Origin: Bacteroidaceae bacterium
GTDB lineage: Bacteria; Bacteroidota; Bacteroidia; Bacteroidales; Bacteroidaceae
Length of the DNA stretch: 50,569 nt
NCBI GenBank assembly: GCA_016280445.1
Contig: JAEEGS010000045.1
Coordinates: 1-50,569, forward strand
Direction: 5' to 3'
In this document: in pieces, positions 49,446-50,569 of the stretch
Numbering within the stretch: the stretch's first letter is position 1
How the letters are laid out: each line of letters opens with the position of its first letter
Position numbers and translations under genes: made by a program
Notes under the pieces: generated by a model
What the model was told of the DNA's origin: nothing
What the model saw: only the letters and a program-made list of their open reading frames with translations
Database searches by the model: none

Positions 49446-50267
49446 TTACTCTGCTGCAGGAGCTTCAGCCTCCTCTACGGCTGGTTCCTCTTCTTCTGCA
49501 ACTTCTTCCTCCTCAGGCTCAACAGCAGGAACCTTACCTTCTTTCTTTTCGGCGTTAGCTTCCTGGTCTGCTTTCTCTACCTTGCGCTCTTCGATACCCT
49601 CGTTGATGGCCTCGCAGACAACGCTCAGGATGAGTTCGATAGACTTTGTTGCATCGTCGTTTGCAGGAATCACGAAGTCGATATCACGTGGGTCAGAGTT
49701 TGTGTCGACGATAGCGAACACAGGAATACCCAGACGGTTAGCCTCGCTCACGGCGATGTGCTCCTTCATCACGTCAACCACGAAAAGGGCTGAAGGAAGA
49801 CGGGTCAAGTCGGCGATAGAACCGAGGTTCTTCTCCAACTTGGCGCGCTTGCGGCGAATCTGGAGGTTCTCACGCTTAGAAAGCTTGTCGTATGTACCGT
49901 CGCTCAAGAGCTTGTCGATGTTAGCCATCTTCTTCACAGCCTTGCGGATAGTTGGGAAGTTGGTCAACATACCTCCTGGCCAGCGCTCAGTCACGTAAGG
50001 CATGCCTACTGACTGTGCCTTCTCTGCGATGATTTCCTGTGCCTGCTTCTTAGTGCCGACGAAAAGGATGCGCTTGCCGCTCTTTGCCACCTGCTTGAGA
50101 GCGTCAGCAGCCTGATCGAGCTTTGCGACTGTCTTGTGAAGGTCGATGATGTGAATGCCATTGCGCTCCATGAAGATGTAAGGAGCCATAGCGGGGTTCC
50201 ACTTACGCTTGAGGTGACCGAAGTGTGCACCTGCTGCGAGAAGAGAATCAAAATCTGTTCTTGCCAT
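49446..50267 (-). CDS. rpsB: 30S ribosomal protein S2
   Basis: A 273-residue protein. The S2 blocks are DSLLAAGAHFGHLKRKWNPAM, IDLHKTVAKLDQAADAL, ILFVGTKKQAQEIIAEKAQ and RWPGGMLTNFPTI. After about residue 225 there is an acidic low-complexity tail (EPEEEEVAEEEEPAVEEAEA). It is encoded upstream of tsf, as usual, with a 168-nt leader or spacer after rpsI. Confidence 0.98.
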   Translation of the reverse strand: MARTDFDSLLAAGAHFGHLKRKWNPAMAPYIFMERNGIHIIDLHKTVAKLDQAADALKQVAKSGKRILFVGTKKQAQEIIAEKAQSVGMPYVTERWPGGMLTNFPTIRKAVKKMANIDKLLSDGTYDKLSKRENLQIRRKRAKLEKNLGSIADLTRLPSALFVVDVMKEHIAVSEANRLGIPVFAIVDTNSDPRDIDFVIPANDDATKSIELILSVVCEAINEGIEERKVEKADQEANAEKKEGKVPAVEPEEEEVAEEEEPAVEEAEAPAAE

Positions 50268-50435
50268 AATTGTTTTGTTTGTTTACTTTCTTTTTGAGTT
50301 AATGTTTGTTTAACCAACCCGCAGGTCGCCCTTTGTGTGAGAGAGCCTGCAAGTTTAGATACTAAACGATGATATGATATGCTGGTCGACCTGATTTTCC
50401 CAATAATCTTGGTTTCTCTGGTCTTCCAAGTAATA
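50268..50435 (-). promoter_or_regulatory. Structured rpsI-rpsB spacer, candidate ribosomal-protein leader
   Basis: In minus-strand RNA sense, CAGGUCG (50387-50393) can pair with CGACCUG (50322-50328) across a hairpin GUUUAG-UAU-CUAAAC (50353-50367). Alternatively, GCAGG (50346-50350) pairs with CCUGC (50321-50325), which shares bases with the first pairing. A further CUUGG/CCAAG hairpin lies just after the rpsI stop. Exclusive pairings of this kind fit autoregulatory leaders; this is inference. Confidence 0.45.
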
Positions 50436-50569
50436 TTAACGCTTAGAGAACTGGAAGCGACGGCGTGCCTTTGGCTGACCTGGCTTCTTACGTTCAACAG
50501 CACGTGCATCACGTGTGATGAAGCCTTCAGCGCGGAGTGCCTTCTTGTCTTCTTCGTTGATTTTCACAA
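50436..50569 (-). CDS. rpsI: 30S ribosomal protein S9 (3' part, gene cut by window edge)
   Basis: The last 43 codons read [19 protein letters not shown] then [19 protein letters not shown], the highly conserved S9 C-terminus whose final Lys-Arg reaches the decoding-site tRNA. The 5' part lies beyond the right edge. The order rpsI-rpsB-tsf is the usual Bacteroidetes arrangement. Confidence 0.97.
   Translation of the reverse strand, partial: VKINEEDKKALRAEGFITRDARAVERKKPGQPKARRRFQFSKR

Noticed and set aside
1-50569. tRNA, rRNA, insertion sequences or prophage
   Set aside because: No cloverleaf-like segments, rRNA stretches, transposase or integrase motifs were seen in the gene gaps or coding frames.

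Overview
The window looks like chromosomal DNA from a member of the Bacteroidales, most likely Prevotella or a close relative. The evidence is as follows. Nearly every intergenic start region carries the Bacteroidetes -7 box TAnnTTTG. Shine-Dalgarno sequences are mostly absent. There are type IX secretion genes (porU, porV), DUF4290 and DUF3822 genes, a CarboxypepD_reg/OMP beta-barrel protein and short T9SS-like C-terminal tails. luxS is also present. I see no tRNA or rRNA genes, CRISPR array, transposase or prophage.

Layout. 1-725: a possible gene 3' end, a nested inverted-repeat element with a perfect 36-bp AT palindrome, and an orphan promoter. 726-9216: a DUF819 membrane protein, a secreted esterase plus a histidine acid phosphatase, a GH53 galactanase, three glycosyltransferases and free-methionine-R-sulfoxide reductase. 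9386-12892: a BlaI/BlaR1-type regulator pair divergent from an exported protein. 12965-17866: htpX-like/lemA, alaS and luxS. 17909-23611: a secreted esterase, a RecD-like helicase, and an operon of a pilin-like membrane protein, DUF3822 and rsmD. 23698-28412: a large outer-membrane beta-barrel protein, a MORN protein and menA. 28592-40895 (minus): an apparent 11-gene run yicC-gmk-DUF4290-murA-rimM-dxr-rseP-FAH-porU-porV-ispF, which links nucleotide, peptidoglycan, isoprenoid, envelope-stress and T9SS functions. 41080-47548: tsaB, then cca, a GH105 gene, lpxK, thiL and nagB. 47678-end: a lipoprotein gene and the ribosomal cluster rpsI-rpsB-tsf.

The most unusual signals are non-coding. Three junctions between convergent genes carry regularly spaced arrays of short palindromes with a 23-24 bp period: two share one sequence family and the third is unrelated in sequence but has the same geometry. 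The other convergent junctions, apart from one only 8 bp wide, carry single long bidirectional hairpin terminators. Two divergent promoter regions contain inverted repeats built from 7- or 8-bp tandem units, one of them a perfect 32-bp repeat. The same 8-bp unit is present seven times inside the menA coding frame, where a change of one copy would shift the frame. The rpsI-rpsB spacer has mutually exclusive pairings that suggest a ribosomal-protein leader. MurA has Asp in place of the fosfomycin-target Cys.

All calls were made by reading the sequence. Family assignments rest on recognised motifs and no database search was run.
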